A DNA stretch of 64,000 bases from Salipiger abyssi (GCF_017311415.1 NZ_JAEKIS010000005.1:62001-126000); one strand, 5' to 3'. Numbered from the stretch's first letter, positions 34,469-43,208 are shown. The notes: generated by a model not told the origin, from the letters alone. Program-made: numbers and translations.

Positions 34469-34600
34469 CCTCCGGCGGGGAATATTTATGGCCAATGGAA
34501 ACAGGCTGCCGCGCGCGAGGCGCCCCATGTTTCCATTGGCCCCAAATATCCCGGAGGTGAAGCGCGCCCCGGCGCGCGAAGGGGGCAGCGCCCCCTCCCT
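34469..34600. repeat. Imperfect inverted repeat plus dispersed GC-rich tail
   Basis: Left arm 34469-34502 and right arm 34529-34557 share GGCCAATGGAAAC / GTTTCCATTGGCC perfectly, and CCTCCGG plus TATTT in the outer part. The following 34560-34597 (AGCGCGCCCCGGCGCGCGA, then GGGGGCAGCGCCCCC) repeats the tail at 14793-14819. It fills the space between convergent genes and may serve as terminator. Confidence 0.65.
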
Positions 34601-34604
34601 TTTC

Positions 34605-35633
34605 TCAGCCGGCCTTGCGCAGTTCCGGCGCCACCTTCGTGCCCAGAACCTCGATGGCCTTGAGCATTTCCGCATGCTCGATCACCCCGATCGCCATCTG
34701 CATCGACACCCGGTCGAAGCCCAGATCCTCGCGCAGCCCGAGGATCTTGTCGACGATCTGCGCGGGCGAGCCGACGAACTGCGCGCCTTCGGGGCTCATG
34801 GCGGCGTCGAACTGCGCGCGGCTCTGCGGGCCCCAGCCGCGCTCGCGCCCGAGCTGGTCCATCACCGCCTTCTGCGCCGGGAAGAACAGATCCGCCGCGC
34901 GCTTGCCGTCCTCGCCCACGAAACCGTGCACGTTGAGCGAGACCCGCGCTTTCTCCGCATGGCCCGATTCCGCCGCCGCGCGACGATAGAGATCGGCCAG
35001 AGGCGCAAAACGGCGCGGCTCGCCGCCGATGATCGCCAGCGCCAGCGGCAGGCCCAGCGCGCCGGCGCGCACCATGCTTTGCGGCGTGCCGCCCGCCGCG
35101 ATCCAGACCGGCAGCGCGCCGTTCACAGGGCGCGGATAGATGCCCAGCCCCTCGACCGCCTGCGTATGCGTCGTGCCCGGCCAGCTCAGCCGCTCGCGCG
35201 CGTTGATCGCCAGCAGCATCGCCAGCTTTTCCTCGAAAAGCGCGTCGTAATCGCCCAGATCGTAGCCGAAAAGCGGGAAGCTCTCGATGAAGCTGCCGCG
35301 CCCGACCATCAGCTCGGCGCGCCCGCCCGACAGGTTGTCGAGCGTCGCGAACTGTTCGAAAACCCGCACCGGATCGTCCGAACTCAGCACCGTGACCGCC
35401 GAGCTCAGCCTTATGCGCCCGGTGACCGAGGCCGCCGCCGCCAGCACCGTGGCGGGGGAGGAGACCACGTAATTTGGCCGGTGATGCTCGCCAAGGCCGA
35501 AGAGATCCAGCCCGACCTCGTCGGCCAGCCGGATTTCCTCGAGCAGATCCGACAGGCGCCGGCGCGCGTCGATGCGCTCGCCGGTGGCCGGGTTGGTCCC
35601 GAGATCGCCGAATGTGTACAGTCCGATTTCCAT
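34605..35633 (-). CDS. LLM class flavin-dependent oxidoreductase
   Basis: A 342-residue bacterial-luciferase-like TIM barrel that would use reduced flavin and oxygen or F420-type chemistry. Family features: MEIGLYTFGDLGTNP, DLFGLGEHHRPNYVVSSPATVLAAAASVTGRIRLSSAVTVLSSDDPVRV, and NLSGGRAELMVGRGSF. The usual SxRP loop appears as GLGIYPRP. The substrate is unknown. It is a single gene, convergent with the peptide transporter operon. Confidence 0.88.
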   Translation of the reverse strand: MEIGLYTFGDLGTNPATGERIDARRRLSDLLEEIRLADEVGLDLFGLGEHHRPNYVVSSPATVLAAAASVTGRIRLSSAVTVLSSDDPVRVFEQFATLDNLSGGRAELMVGRGSFIESFPLFGYDLGDYDALFEEKLAMLLAINARERLSWPGTTHTQAVEGLGIYPRPVNGALPVWIAAGGTPQSMVRAGALGLPLALAIIGGEPRRFAPLADLYRRAAAESGHAEKARVSLNVHGFVGEDGKRAADLFFPAQKAVMDQLGRERGWGPQSRAQFDAAMSPEGAQFVGSPAQIVDKILGLREDLGFDRVSMQMAIGVIEHAEMLKAIEVLGTKVAPELRKAG

Positions 35634-35774
35634 GCGCGTGCTCCGTTCTTTGCCCCCAACCTAGCGCCGCCCGCGCGGGCCGAAAGCCCCCCGCGCCGCA
35701 CAAACGCTGTGCGCCCGCTTGCAAATCGCAGCGCACTCCGCATTCTGGGGCGTAACCGGAGAGGGAGCCAGGGT

Positions 35775-36614
35775 ATGACCAGAACAGCCGCGCCGAGGAT
35801 GCGGGTGGCGCGACAGGACGAGGTCGCGCTGATGCTCGACTGGGCGGCGGCGGAAGGCTGGAATCCCGGGCGCGACGACGCGGCGGCGTTTCATGCCGCC
35901 GATCCGGAGGGGTTTTTCCTTGCCGAGTGCGACGGCGCGCCGGTGGCGGCGATCTCGGTGGTCAACCACTCCGACAGCTTCGCCTTTCTCGGGCTCTATC
36001 TCTGCCGGCCCGAGTGGCGCGGGCGCGGCGTGGGGTTTGCGCTCTGGCAGTACGCGCTGGCGCATGCGGACACACGCACGATCGGGCTCGACGGGGTGGC
36101 CGAGCAGCAGGAGAATTACGCCCGCTCGGGCTTTGTGCTGACAGGCAGCACCACGCGGCTGGAGGGCCTGGCCGCAGCGCCTGCGCCGATGCGCGCCGCC
36201 GCGATGGACGACCTGCCGGCGCTTGCGGCGCTGGACAGAGCCGCCAATGGCATCGCGCGCCCGCGCTTTCTGAGCGCCTGGCTCGCCCCGTGTGCCACCC
36301 GGCGCAGCGTTGTGCTGGACGGCGCACAGGGGCCGGCGGGGTTTGCCACCGCAAGGCTCTGCCGCGAGGGCTGCAAGGTCGGACCGGTGGTGGCGCCCGC
36401 TCTCGACGCGGCGCTGGCGCTCGCCGATGCGGCGGCGGGAGCGGTGGGTGCTGAGCGCTATATCGTCGATGTGCCCGGCCCGCAGCCGGGCTTTCGCGCG
36501 GCGCTGGAGGCGCGCGGCTTTGCTGCCACCTTCGCCACCGCCCGGATGTATCGTGGCACGCCGCCCGACAGCGCACCGACGCTCTTTGCCCCCGCGACGC
36601 TGGAGCTCGGCTGA
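35775..36614 (+). CDS. GNAT family N-acetyltransferase, two-domain
   Basis: A 279-residue protein with an N-terminal GNAT domain (about 8-135). The acetyl-CoA loop is RPEWRGRGVGFALWQYAL. A second, shorter GNAT-like domain follows (about 145-270, MDDLPALAALDRAANGIARPRFLSAWL), the tandem layout common in marine alphaproteobacteria. The substrate is unknown. ATG 35775 follows GGAGAGGGAGCCAGGGT. It precedes nasT by 99 bp and is not clearly part of the nitrate operon. Confidence 0.85.
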   Translation: MTRTAAPRMRVARQDEVALMLDWAAAEGWNPGRDDAAAFHAADPEGFFLAECDGAPVAAISVVNHSDSFAFLGLYLCRPEWRGRGVGFALWQYALAHADTRTIGLDGVAEQQENYARSGFVLTGSTTRLEGLAAAPAPMRAAAMDDLPALAALDRAANGIARPRFLSAWLAPCATRRSVVLDGAQGPAGFATARLCREGCKVGPVVAPALDAALALADAAAGAVGAERYIVDVPGPQPGFRAALEARGFAATFATARMYRGTPPDSAPTLFAPATLELG

Positions 36615-36713
36615 CAGCGTCTACGCCCAAAAAACAGGCAGCCCGCCCAGAGAACGGGCGACATGACCGGGCACGGCTTTACTTCACACCGAAAGCTTGC
36701 TGTTGCTGGCCGC

Positions 36714-37298
36714 ATGAGTGCCGCGCTTTCGATCATCGTCGTAGAACCGGACCGTGACCGCGCCATGCTGATCGTCGACAGCCTGCGCGAAGCGGGCGAG
36801 TACGAGATTCACGTCATTTCCGAACCCACCGGCCTGGCCCGCAGGATCCAGGCGCTGATGCCGGATGTGGTGCTGATCGACATCGAGAGCCCCTCGCGCG
36901 ACATGCTGGAGGAGCTGGCGCTGGCCTCGGGCCCGCTGGAGCGCCCGGTGGCGATGTTCGTCGACCGTGACGATGCCGGGCTGACCGATGCCGCCATCGA
37001 GGCCGGGGTCTCGGCCTATGTGGTCGACGGGATGCAGCCGCAGCGGGTGAAGCCGATCATGGATGCGGCCATCGCGCGGTTCCGCATGTTCCAGCGCATG
37101 CGCACCGAGCTTGCCGAGACCAAGCGCGCGCTGGAGGAACGCAAGATGATCGACCGCGCCAAGGGTATGCTGATGAAGGCGCGCGGCGTCGACGAGGACG
37201 AGGCCTATGCGCTCTTGCGCAAGACCGCGATGGATCAGGGACGGCGCGTCGCGGAGGTGGCGGCGGCGCTGGTGACGGCGGCGGGGCTGCTGGGATGA
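36714..37298 (+). CDS. nasT: Nitrate-responsive ANTAR antiterminator NasT
   Basis: A 194-residue protein: a receiver-like domain (IIVVEPDRDRA...VVLIDIESPSRD) plus a C-terminal ANTAR RNA-binding domain (ALEERKMIDRAKGMLMKARGVDEDEAYALLRKTAMDQGRRVAEVA). In the known system NasT is held by NasS without nitrate and, when released, prevents termination in the leader of nitrate assimilation genes. The next gene encodes NasS and overlaps by 4 nt. A matching leader is found at 38584-38691. Confidence 0.92.
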   Translation: MSAALSIIVVEPDRDRAMLIVDSLREAGEYEIHVISEPTGLARRIQALMPDVVLIDIESPSRDMLEELALASGPLERPVAMFVDRDDAGLTDAAIEAGVSAYVVDGMQPQRVKPIMDAAIARFRMFQRMRTELAETKRALEERKMIDRAKGMLMKARGVDEDEAYALLRKTAMDQGRRVAEVAAALVTAAGLLG

Positions 37299-38470
37299 TC
37301 GCCGCGACACTCTCGGTCGGCTTTTTGCCGCTGGTGGATGCGGCGCCGCTGATCGTGGCGCATGAGATGGGCTTTGCCGCCGAGGAAAGCATCGCCATCG
37401 AGCTGCGCCGCGCGCCCTCCTGGTCCTCGGTGCGCGACATGCTCAGCTTTGGCCGGGTCGAGGCGGCGCATATGCTCTCGCCGGTGCCAGTGGCCGCCGC
37501 GCTGGGGCTGGGCGGCACCGGCACGCCGCTGTCGGCGGTCTCGGTGCTCTCGGCCAATGGCGATGTCATCGGGGTCAGCAACGAGCTCGCCGCGCGGATG
37601 CGCGAAGGCGGGCACGATTTCGCCTTCAACGACGCGCGCGCGGCGGGCGCCGCGCTCATTACGCATGCCGCCCGCCCGCTGCGGCTGGGCGTGCCCTTCC
37701 CCTTCTCGATGCACGCGGAGCTGCTTTATTACTGGCTCTCCGCCCTCGGCCTGCCGGCGCCGCAAAGCGTCGATATCCGCACCGTACCGCCCTCGCTCAT
37801 GGCCGATGCGCTGGAGGCGGGCGAGATCGATGCGTTTTGCGTCGGCGAGCCCTGGGGCTCGATGGCGGTGGAGAACGGCGTCGGCACGCTGCTGCTGCCG
37901 GGCAATGCGATCTGGCGCTTTTCGCCGGAAAAGGTGCTGGCGGTGCGCAGCGACTGGGCCGATGCCGAGCCCGAGCTGATGGGCCGGCTGATCCGCGCGG
38001 TCTGGCGCGCCGGGCGCTGGCTGGCCGAGCCGGGCTCGCCGATGCTGGCCGCCGAGCTGCTGAGCCGCTCGCAATATCTCGACCTGCCCCCCGAAATCCT
38101 CGACCGAGCGCTGACCGGGCGGCTGGTGATCTCGCCCCAGGGCGAGGAGCGCACGGTGCCCGGGTTTGTCGAATTCCACCACAACGCCGCCACTTTCCCC
38201 TGGCGCAGCCAGGCGGAATGGATCGGTCTACAGCTCGCAGCGCGCACCGGGCTCGACCGTGCCACCGCCGCGCGCAGCGCCGCGTCGGTGTTCCGCAGCG
38301 ATATCTACCGCGCCGCGCTGGCCCCGACCCGGGCCGAACTGCCGGGTGCCTCGGCAAAACGCGAGGGCGCGCTCGACGCCCCCACCGCCGTACCCGGCGC
38401 CTCCGGGCATCTGACGCTTGGGCCGGATTCGTTTTTCGATGGCCGGATTTTTGAGCCCAGCCAGAGTTGA
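37295..38470 (+). CDS. nasS: Nitrate/nitrite sensor NasS (CmpA/NrtA-like, cytoplasmic)
   Basis: A 391-residue protein with the fold of NrtA nitrate-binding proteins (VGFLPLVDAAPLIVAHEMGFAAEE; GVPFPFSMHAELLYYWL; DAFCVGEPWGSMAV). It has no signal peptide, as expected for the cytoplasmic sensor that sequesters NasT. The start overlaps nasT (ATGA). The C-terminal DSFFDGRIFEP is shared by this family. Confidence 0.92.
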   Translation: MIAATLSVGFLPLVDAAPLIVAHEMGFAAEESIAIELRRAPSWSSVRDMLSFGRVEAAHMLSPVPVAAALGLGGTGTPLSAVSVLSANGDVIGVSNELAARMREGGHDFAFNDARAAGAALITHAARPLRLGVPFPFSMHAELLYYWLSALGLPAPQSVDIRTVPPSLMADALEAGEIDAFCVGEPWGSMAVENGVGTLLLPGNAIWRFSPEKVLAVRSDWADAEPELMGRLIRAVWRAGRWLAEPGSPMLAAELLSRSQYLDLPPEILDRALTGRLVISPQGEERTVPGFVEFHHNAATFPWRSQAEWIGLQLAARTGLDRATAARSAASVFRSDIYRAALAPTRAELPGASAKREGALDAPTAVPGASGHLTLGPDSFFDGRIFEPSQS

Positions 38471-38502
38471 CGCCCAGTAATTGTGCAGATGCAGCGTCAG
38501 GA

Positions 38503-38546
38503 TTTGACCACCCGGTCAAAGGTGCCGGATTCCTACAAAATATAAT
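38503..38546 (+). promoter_or_regulatory. Promoter of the nitrate assimilation operon with upstream palindrome
   Basis: A perfect -10 element TATAAT is at 38541-38546. No good -35 is seen at 17 bp. Instead the palindrome TTTGACC-ACCC-GGTCAAA at 38503-38520 is centred about 41.5 bp before a start site predicted near 38553, the classical position for an activator touching RNA polymerase. The activator is unknown; NtrC or a CRP/FNR-type protein are options. Confidence 0.55.
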
Positions 38547-38583
38547 TGCGCGGCGGGGCGAGTCTGCGTCATAGACCTCTCAC

Positions 38584-38631
38584 GACACCGGCAATGGCGC
38601 CTGTGTCCCGAATTTCTCCCAGCGTTTGGGA
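38584..38631 (+). promoter_or_regulatory. ANTAR-type antiterminator hairpins in the nrt leader RNA
   Basis: First hairpin 38584-38607: stem GACAC/GTGTC and GGC/GCC around the hexaloop AATGGC (A at position 1, G at 4, as NasT-like proteins need). Second hairpin 38617-38631: TCCCA/TGGGA around GCGTT, which can also be read as AGCGTT-type loop with A1 and G4. Ten nucleotides separate them, and the terminator follows 9 nt later. This is the target expected for NasT. Confidence 0.7.
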
Positions 38632-38640
38632 TCTATGAGC

Positions 38641-38694
38641 AAAGCCGCTCGACTGCTGCGACATCCGTCGCGGTGAGTCAGCGGCTTTTTTGTT
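38641..38694 (+). terminator. Regulated intrinsic terminator in the nrt leader
   Basis: AAAGCCGCT (38641-38649) pairs with AGCGGCTTT (38680-38688), with an inner stem GACT/AGTC and GCGAC-atcc-GTCGC, followed by TTTTTTGTTTT. It is a strong terminator placed before nrtA and after two ANTAR hairpins, so it is very probably the site of NasT-controlled antitermination. Confidence 0.88.
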
Positions 38695-38741
38695 TTGCCC
38701 GATCGCAACCGGGCGCATCACCAAAGGGACGGACCGACAGA

Positions 38742-40103
38742 ATGAAGAACCTTCTCCTCACGCTCTCCGCCACGACGGCACTTGCTTCTCCCCTGCTGGC
38801 GCAGGATCTCGAAAAGGACGAACTGACCTTCGGCTTCATCAAGCTGACCGATATGGCGCCGCTCGCGGTAGCATATGAGAACGGCTATTTCCTTGATGAA
38901 GGCCTGTTCGTCACGCTGGAGGCACAGGCCAATTGGAAGGTGCTGCTCGACGGCGTGATCGGCGGCCAGCTCGACGGCGCGCATATGCTGGCCGGCCAGC
39001 CGCTCGCGGCGACCATCGGCTACGGCACCGAGGCGCATATCATCACCCCGTTCTCGATGGACCTGAACGGCAACGGTATCACCGTTTCGAACGCCGTCTG
39101 GGAAGAGATGAAGCCCAACATCCCCACCAATGCCGATGGGCTGCCGCAGCACCCGATCAGTGCCTCGGCCCTGAAGCCGGTGGTGGAAAAGTACAAATCC
39201 GAGGGCAAGCCCTTCAACATGGGCATGGTGTTCCCGGTCTCGACCCACAATTACGAGCTGCGCTACTGGCTCGCCGCCGGCGGGCTGGAGCCGGGCTATT
39301 ACTCGCCTGAGAACGTCACTGGCCAGATCGGCGCCGACGTGCTGCTCTCGGTGACCCCGCCGCCGCAAATGCCCGCCACGCTCGAAGCCGGCACGATCTA
39401 TGGCTATTGCGTGGGCGAGCCGTGGAACCAGGCTGCGGTGTTCAAGGGCATCGGCGTGCCGGTGATCACCGATTACGAGCTTTGGAAGAACAATCCCGAA
39501 AAGGTCTTCGGCATCACCGCCGAGTTTGCGGAAGAGTATCCCAACACCACCAAGGCCGTGGTCAAGGCGCTGATCCGCGCGGCGATGTGGCTCGACGAGA
39601 ACGACAACGCCAACCGTATGGAAGCGGTCGAGATGCTGTCGCAGCCGGAATACGTGGGTGCGGATGCCGAGGTGATCGCCAACTCGATGACCGGCACCTT
39701 CGAATACGAAAAAGGCGACAAGCGTGAAGTGCCCGATTTCAACGTGTTCTTCCGCTACAACGCCACTTATCCCTATTACTCCGATGCGGTCTGGTATCTG
39801 ACCCAGATGCGCCGCTGGGGCCAGATCCCCGAGGCGAAGTCCGACAGCTGGTACGATGAGGTGGCAAAGTCGGTCTACAAGCCCGAGATCTATCTCGAAG
39901 CCGCCCGAGCCCTGGTCGACGAGGGGCTCGCCGATGAGGCCGATTTCCCCTGGGACAGCGACGGCTACAAGGCCGCCACCCCCGCCGAGGACGTGATCGA
40001 CGGCATCGCCTATGACGGCCGCCAGCCCAACGCCTATCTCGAAAGCCTGCCGATTGGCCTGAAAGGCGAGCAAAAGGTCGTCGGCACCGAGATCGAAGGC
40101 TGA
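38742..40103 (+). CDS. nrtA: Nitrate ABC transporter substrate-binding protein NrtA
   Basis: A 453-residue periplasmic protein of the CmpA/NrtA family. Signal peptide [21 protein letters not shown]. The core begins [23 protein letters not shown]; the family stretch [33 protein letters not shown] follows. It is the first gene after the regulated leader. An upstream in-frame start is possible, but ATG 38742 gives a proper signal peptide. Confidence 0.92.
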   Translation: MKNLLLTLSATTALASPLLAQDLEKDELTFGFIKLTDMAPLAVAYENGYFLDEGLFVTLEAQANWKVLLDGVIGGQLDGAHMLAGQPLAATIGYGTEAHIITPFSMDLNGNGITVSNAVWEEMKPNIPTNADGLPQHPISASALKPVVEKYKSEGKPFNMGMVFPVSTHNYELRYWLAAGGLEPGYYSPENVTGQIGADVLLSVTPPPQMPATLEAGTIYGYCVGEPWNQAAVFKGIGVPVITDYELWKNNPEKVFGITAEFAEEYPNTTKAVVKALIRAAMWLDENDNANRMEAVEMLSQPEYVGADAEVIANSMTGTFEYEKGDKREVPDFNVFFRYNATYPYYSDAVWYLTQMRRWGQIPEAKSDSWYDEVAKSVYKPEIYLEAARALVDEGLADEADFPWDSDGYKAATPAEDVIDGIAYDGRQPNAYLESLPIGLKGEQKVVGTEIEG

Positions 40104-40156
40104 TTTCGCTTCCCGGTTGCGCCTGCAAGGGCGCAGCCTAGGGGAACTGAAGATAA

Positions 40157-40179
40157 GCGACAGATATATCTTCTGTCGC
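40157..40179 (+). other. Hairpin between nrtA and nrtB
   Basis: GCGACAGA-TATATCT-TCTGTCGC, a perfect 8-bp stem, with GGGGA/TCCCC possible outside it. It lies in a 183-bp gap with no gene. No T tract follows, so mRNA protection of nrtA is the more likely role. Confidence 0.55.
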
Positions 40180-40286
40180 CGTCCCCTCCCCGAGACAGAC
40201 GACGGGACGGCGGGCGGGGCGAGGTTTCCAGCGGAAACGAGCGCCCGCCCCCCGAACCGATCCATCCAACCCCGAGGACTCCTCAG

Positions 40287-41369
40287 ATGACAACCGTCGA
40301 TCCCGAATACGCCCGTGAAGCAGAACGCGACGCCCGCCGGGCCCGCCTCTTCACCCGCATCAACAAGGCCGACGCCTGGTTTCAGGTCCTCGGTCTCGCC
40401 TGGCTCACTCCGATCCTGAAAGCCGCCGCCGGCGACAACCCGCGCGCCCAGATGAAGGATATCTGGCGCCTGCTCGGCGTCCCGCTGCTGGCAATCGCGG
40501 GCTTCCTGCTGCTCTGGGGCACGCTGGCGCCCCGGGTCGAGACCTCGCTCGGCGCGGTGCCCGGCCCCGCCCAGGTCTGGGAAGAGGCGGTCAACCTGCA
40601 CGAGGACGCACAGGCCAAGGCCGCCAAGAAGGAAAAATTCGAGGCGATGGTGGCCAAGCGCAACGACAAGCTCATCGCCGAGGGTCGTGCCGACGAGGTC
40701 AAGACCATCGCCTATACCGGCGCGCCGAGCTATTACGAGCAGATCTGGACCTCGATCAGGACGGTGTTCTTCGGCTTCCTGATCGGCTCCGCCGTGGCGA
40801 TCCCGCTGGGCATTCTTGCCGGCCTCTCGCCCTATGCCAATTCCGCCATCAACCCGCTGGTGCAGATCTTCAAGCCGGTCTCGCCGCTGGCCTGGCTGCC
40901 CATCGTGACGATGATCATCTCGGCGGCGGTGGCGACCAATGACGGGCTCTTTTCCAAGTCCTTCCTGATCTCGGCCATCACCGTGACGCTGTGCTCGCTC
41001 TGGCCGACGCTGATCAACACCGCGCTCGGCGTGGCCTCCATCGACAAGGATCTGGTCAACGTCTCCAAGGTTCTGAAAATGAACACCTGGACCAAGATCA
41101 CCAAGCTGGTGCTGCCCTCGGCCCTGCCGCTCATCTTCACCGGCTTGCGCCTGTCGCTCGGCGTGGGCTGGATGGTGCTGATCGCCGCCGAGATGCTCGC
41201 CCAGAACCCCGGCCTCGGCAAGTTCGTCTGGGACGAGTTCCAGAACGGCAGCTCCAGCTCGCTCGCCAAGATCATGGTCGCGGTCTTCACCATCGGCATC
41301 ATCGGCTTCCTGCTGGATCGCGTGATGTACGCCCTGCAATCGCTCTTCACCTTCTCGAACAACCGATGA
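40287..41369 (+). CDS. nrtB: Nitrate ABC transporter permease NrtB
   Basis: A 360-residue permease with about seven membrane segments. It carries an N-terminal cytoplasmic extension and a soluble loop rich in Lys/Glu (residues about 105-145). The EAA-type loop GVASIDKDLVNVSKVLKMNTWTKITKLVLPSALP is typical of NrtB/TauC/SsuC permeases. It is likely the single permease, used as homodimer with NrtA and the double ATPase. Confidence 0.9.
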   Translation: MTTVDPEYAREAERDARRARLFTRINKADAWFQVLGLAWLTPILKAAAGDNPRAQMKDIWRLLGVPLLAIAGFLLLWGTLAPRVETSLGAVPGPAQVWEEAVNLHEDAQAKAAKKEKFEAMVAKRNDKLIAEGRADEVKTIAYTGAPSYYEQIWTSIRTVFFGFLIGSAVAIPLGILAGLSPYANSAINPLVQIFKPVSPLAWLPIVTMIISAAVATNDGLFSKSFLISAITVTLCSLWPTLINTALGVASIDKDLVNVSKVLKMNTWTKITKLVLPSALPLIFTGLRLSLGVGWMVLIAAEMLAQNPGLGKFVWDEFQNGSSSSLAKIMVAVFTIGIIGFLLDRVMYALQSLFTFSNNR

Positions 41370-41372
41370 CCG

Positions 41373-41472
41373 GCGCTCAAGCAGCGAAGCGGTAGCGCGA
41401 CAAACCCAGCGCTCAAGCAGCGCAGCGGTAGCGCGACAAACCCAGCGCTCAAGTAGCGAAGCGGTAGCGCAG
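41373..41472. repeat. Three tandem 36-bp repeats between nrtB and nrtC
   Basis: Units start at 41373, 41409 and 41445. The unit begins GCGCTCAAGCAGCGAAGCGG and continues TAGCGCGACAAACCCA; the copies differ at one or two bases and the third is cut short. Each unit can form a hairpin through GCGCT/AGCGC. They fill almost the entire gap between the two genes. Confidence 0.85.
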
Positions 41473-41486
41473 AAAGGAAAGACATC

Positions 41487-43181
41487 ATGAGCATTCTCAA
41501 GTTCGACAATGTCTCCAAGAGCTTCGGCACCGGCCTTCACGAGAACAAGGTGCTGAAGGGGATCGACCTCGACGTGCAGGAAGGCGAGTTCCTCGTCCTC
41601 CTCGGCTTCTCGGGATCGGGCAAGACGACGCTGATCAACCTGATGGCCGGGCTCGAAAAGCCCACCAAGGGCAAGGTCACCTTCAAGGGCGCCGAGATCG
41701 AGGGGCCCGGCCCCGAGCGCGGCGTGATCTTCCAGAACTACTCGCTGATGCCCTGGCTCACGGTCAACGGCAATGTGCAGCTGGCGCTGGACTCGGTCTT
41801 CCCGCAGATGTCCAAGGCCGAGAAGACCGAAACGGTGGCGAAATACGTCACGATGGTCGGGCTCAGCCACGCCACCACCCGCCGCCCGGCGGAGCTTTCG
41901 GGCGGTATGCGCCAACGGGTGAACGTCGCCCGTGCGCTGGCGATGAACCCCGAAATGCTGCTGCTGGACGAGCCGCTCTCGGCGCTCGACGCGCTGACCC
42001 GCGCCAACCTTGCCGACGAGATCGAGGCGATCTGGAACCAAGACAAGAAGACCTGCGTGCTGATCACCAATGACGTGGACGAGGCGATCATACTCGCCGA
42101 CCGCATCATCGCGCTCAATCCCGACGGCACCCTTGGCGAAGAGTTCAGGGTCACGCTGCCCCGTCCCCGCGACCGGGGCGAGATGAACCATAACGACGAG
42201 TTCAAGCGCCTGCGCGCCGCCGTCACCACCTATCTGATGGACGTGGGCATCGAAGCCAAGGCCGAGGGCACTCACTCCCTGCCCGACATCACGCCGATCC
42301 ACGGCGCGGCCTCCGACCTGCCCGCCGCGGTTCAGGACGCCTCGGGCAGCACCCGCGAGGACCGCTTTCTCGACTTTTCGCAGCTGCACAAGGTCTATCC
42401 GACGCCCAAGGGGCCTCTCACCGTGGTGGAGGATTTCAACCTCAAGATGGACAAGGGCGAGTTCATCTCGCTGATCGGCCACTCGGGCTGCGGCAAATCC
42501 ACCGTGCTGACCATGGCCGCCGGTCTCAACAGCATCTCCAAGGGCGTCATCAACCTCGACGGTCGCGCCGTGCTGGGCGCCGACCCGGAGCGTGCCGTGG
42601 TGTTCCAGTCGCCCAACCTCTTCCCCTGGCTCACCGCGCGCGAGAACTGCGCCATCGGGGTCGACAAGGTCTACCCGCGCGCCTCCCAGGCCGAGCGGCA
42701 GGAGATCGTGGAATACTATCTCGAACGCGTGGGCCTCGCCGATGCGATGGACCGGGGCGCGGCGGATATGTCGAACGGCATGAAACAGCGCGTCGGCATC
42801 GCCCGCGCCTTCGCCCTCTCACCCAAGCTGCTGCTGCTCGACGAGCCCTTCGGCATGCTCGACAGCCTCACCCGCTGGGAGCTTCAGGAGGTGCTGATGG
42901 AGGTGTGGAGCCGCACCAAGGTCACCGCGATCTGCGTCACCCACGATGTGGACGAGGCGATCCTGCTGGCCGACCGCGTGGTGATGATGACCAACGGCCC
43001 GCAGGCCACCATCGGCAAGATCGTCGATGTCGACCTGCCCCGCCCGCGCACCCGCAAGGCCCTGCTCGAACACCCCGATTACTACCTCTACCGCGAGCAG
43101 GTGCTGAACTTCCTCGAGGAATACGAGCACGGCAAGCACGGGAAATCCGGGGCCAAAGCCGAAAAGAAGAAAGCCGCCTGA
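41487..43181 (+). CDS. nrtC: Nitrate ABC transporter ATPase, two fused ATPase domains
   Basis: A 564-residue protein with two ABC domains. Domain 1 (about 1-250): Walker A GFSGSGKTT, signature LSGGMRQRV, Walker B MLLLDEPLSALD. Domain 2 (about 295-540): Walker A GHSGCGKST, signature MSNGMKQRV, Walker B LLLLDEPFGMLD. In cyanobacteria the two domains are separate (NrtC, NrtD), and there NrtC carries a regulatory NrtA-like domain that is absent here. The second signature has SNG where SGG is usual, so the sites may be asymmetric. The C-terminal Lys-rich tail is unstructured. Confidence 0.9.
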   Translation: MSILKFDNVSKSFGTGLHENKVLKGIDLDVQEGEFLVLLGFSGSGKTTLINLMAGLEKPTKGKVTFKGAEIEGPGPERGVIFQNYSLMPWLTVNGNVQLALDSVFPQMSKAEKTETVAKYVTMVGLSHATTRRPAELSGGMRQRVNVARALAMNPEMLLLDEPLSALDALTRANLADEIEAIWNQDKKTCVLITNDVDEAIILADRIIALNPDGTLGEEFRVTLPRPRDRGEMNHNDEFKRLRAAVTTYLMDVGIEAKAEGTHSLPDITPIHGAASDLPAAVQDASGSTREDRFLDFSQLHKVYPTPKGPLTVVEDFNLKMDKGEFISLIGHSGCGKSTVLTMAAGLNSISKGVINLDGRAVLGADPERAVVFQSPNLFPWLTARENCAIGVDKVYPRASQAERQEIVEYYLERVGLADAMDRGAADMSNGMKQRVGIARAFALSPKLLLLDEPFGMLDSLTRWELQEVLMEVWSRTKVTAICVTHDVDEAILLADRVVMMTNGPQATIGKIVDVDLPRPRTRKALLEHPDYYLYREQVLNFLEEYEHGKHGKSGAKAEKKKAA

Positions 43182-43188
43182 AAGGCAG

Positions 43189-43208
43189 GCGCCCCGGCAC
43201 CGGGGCGC
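43189..43208. repeat. GC-rich hairpin after nrtC
   Basis: GCGCCCCGG-ca-CCGGGGCGC, a perfect 9-bp stem with 2-nt loop, starts 8 nt after the nrtC stop. No T run follows. It may trim or protect mRNA between the transporter genes and the next gene. Confidence 0.5.

Noticed and set aside
36615-36713. Sigma-54 promoter before nasT
   Set aside because: A GGGCAC is present but no TTGC at the required distance, so the GG-N10-GC rule is not met.
41373-41472. Tandem repeats considered as a CRISPR array
   Set aside because: Units are directly adjacent with no unique spacers, and no cas genes are in the window.
38718-42482. Very long open frame on the minus strand (over 1,200 codons) opposite nrtA, nrtB and nrtC
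   Set aside because: It runs antisense to three well-supported genes and reads as His/Arg/Gly/Val-rich low-complexity sequence, as expected from high third-position GC.
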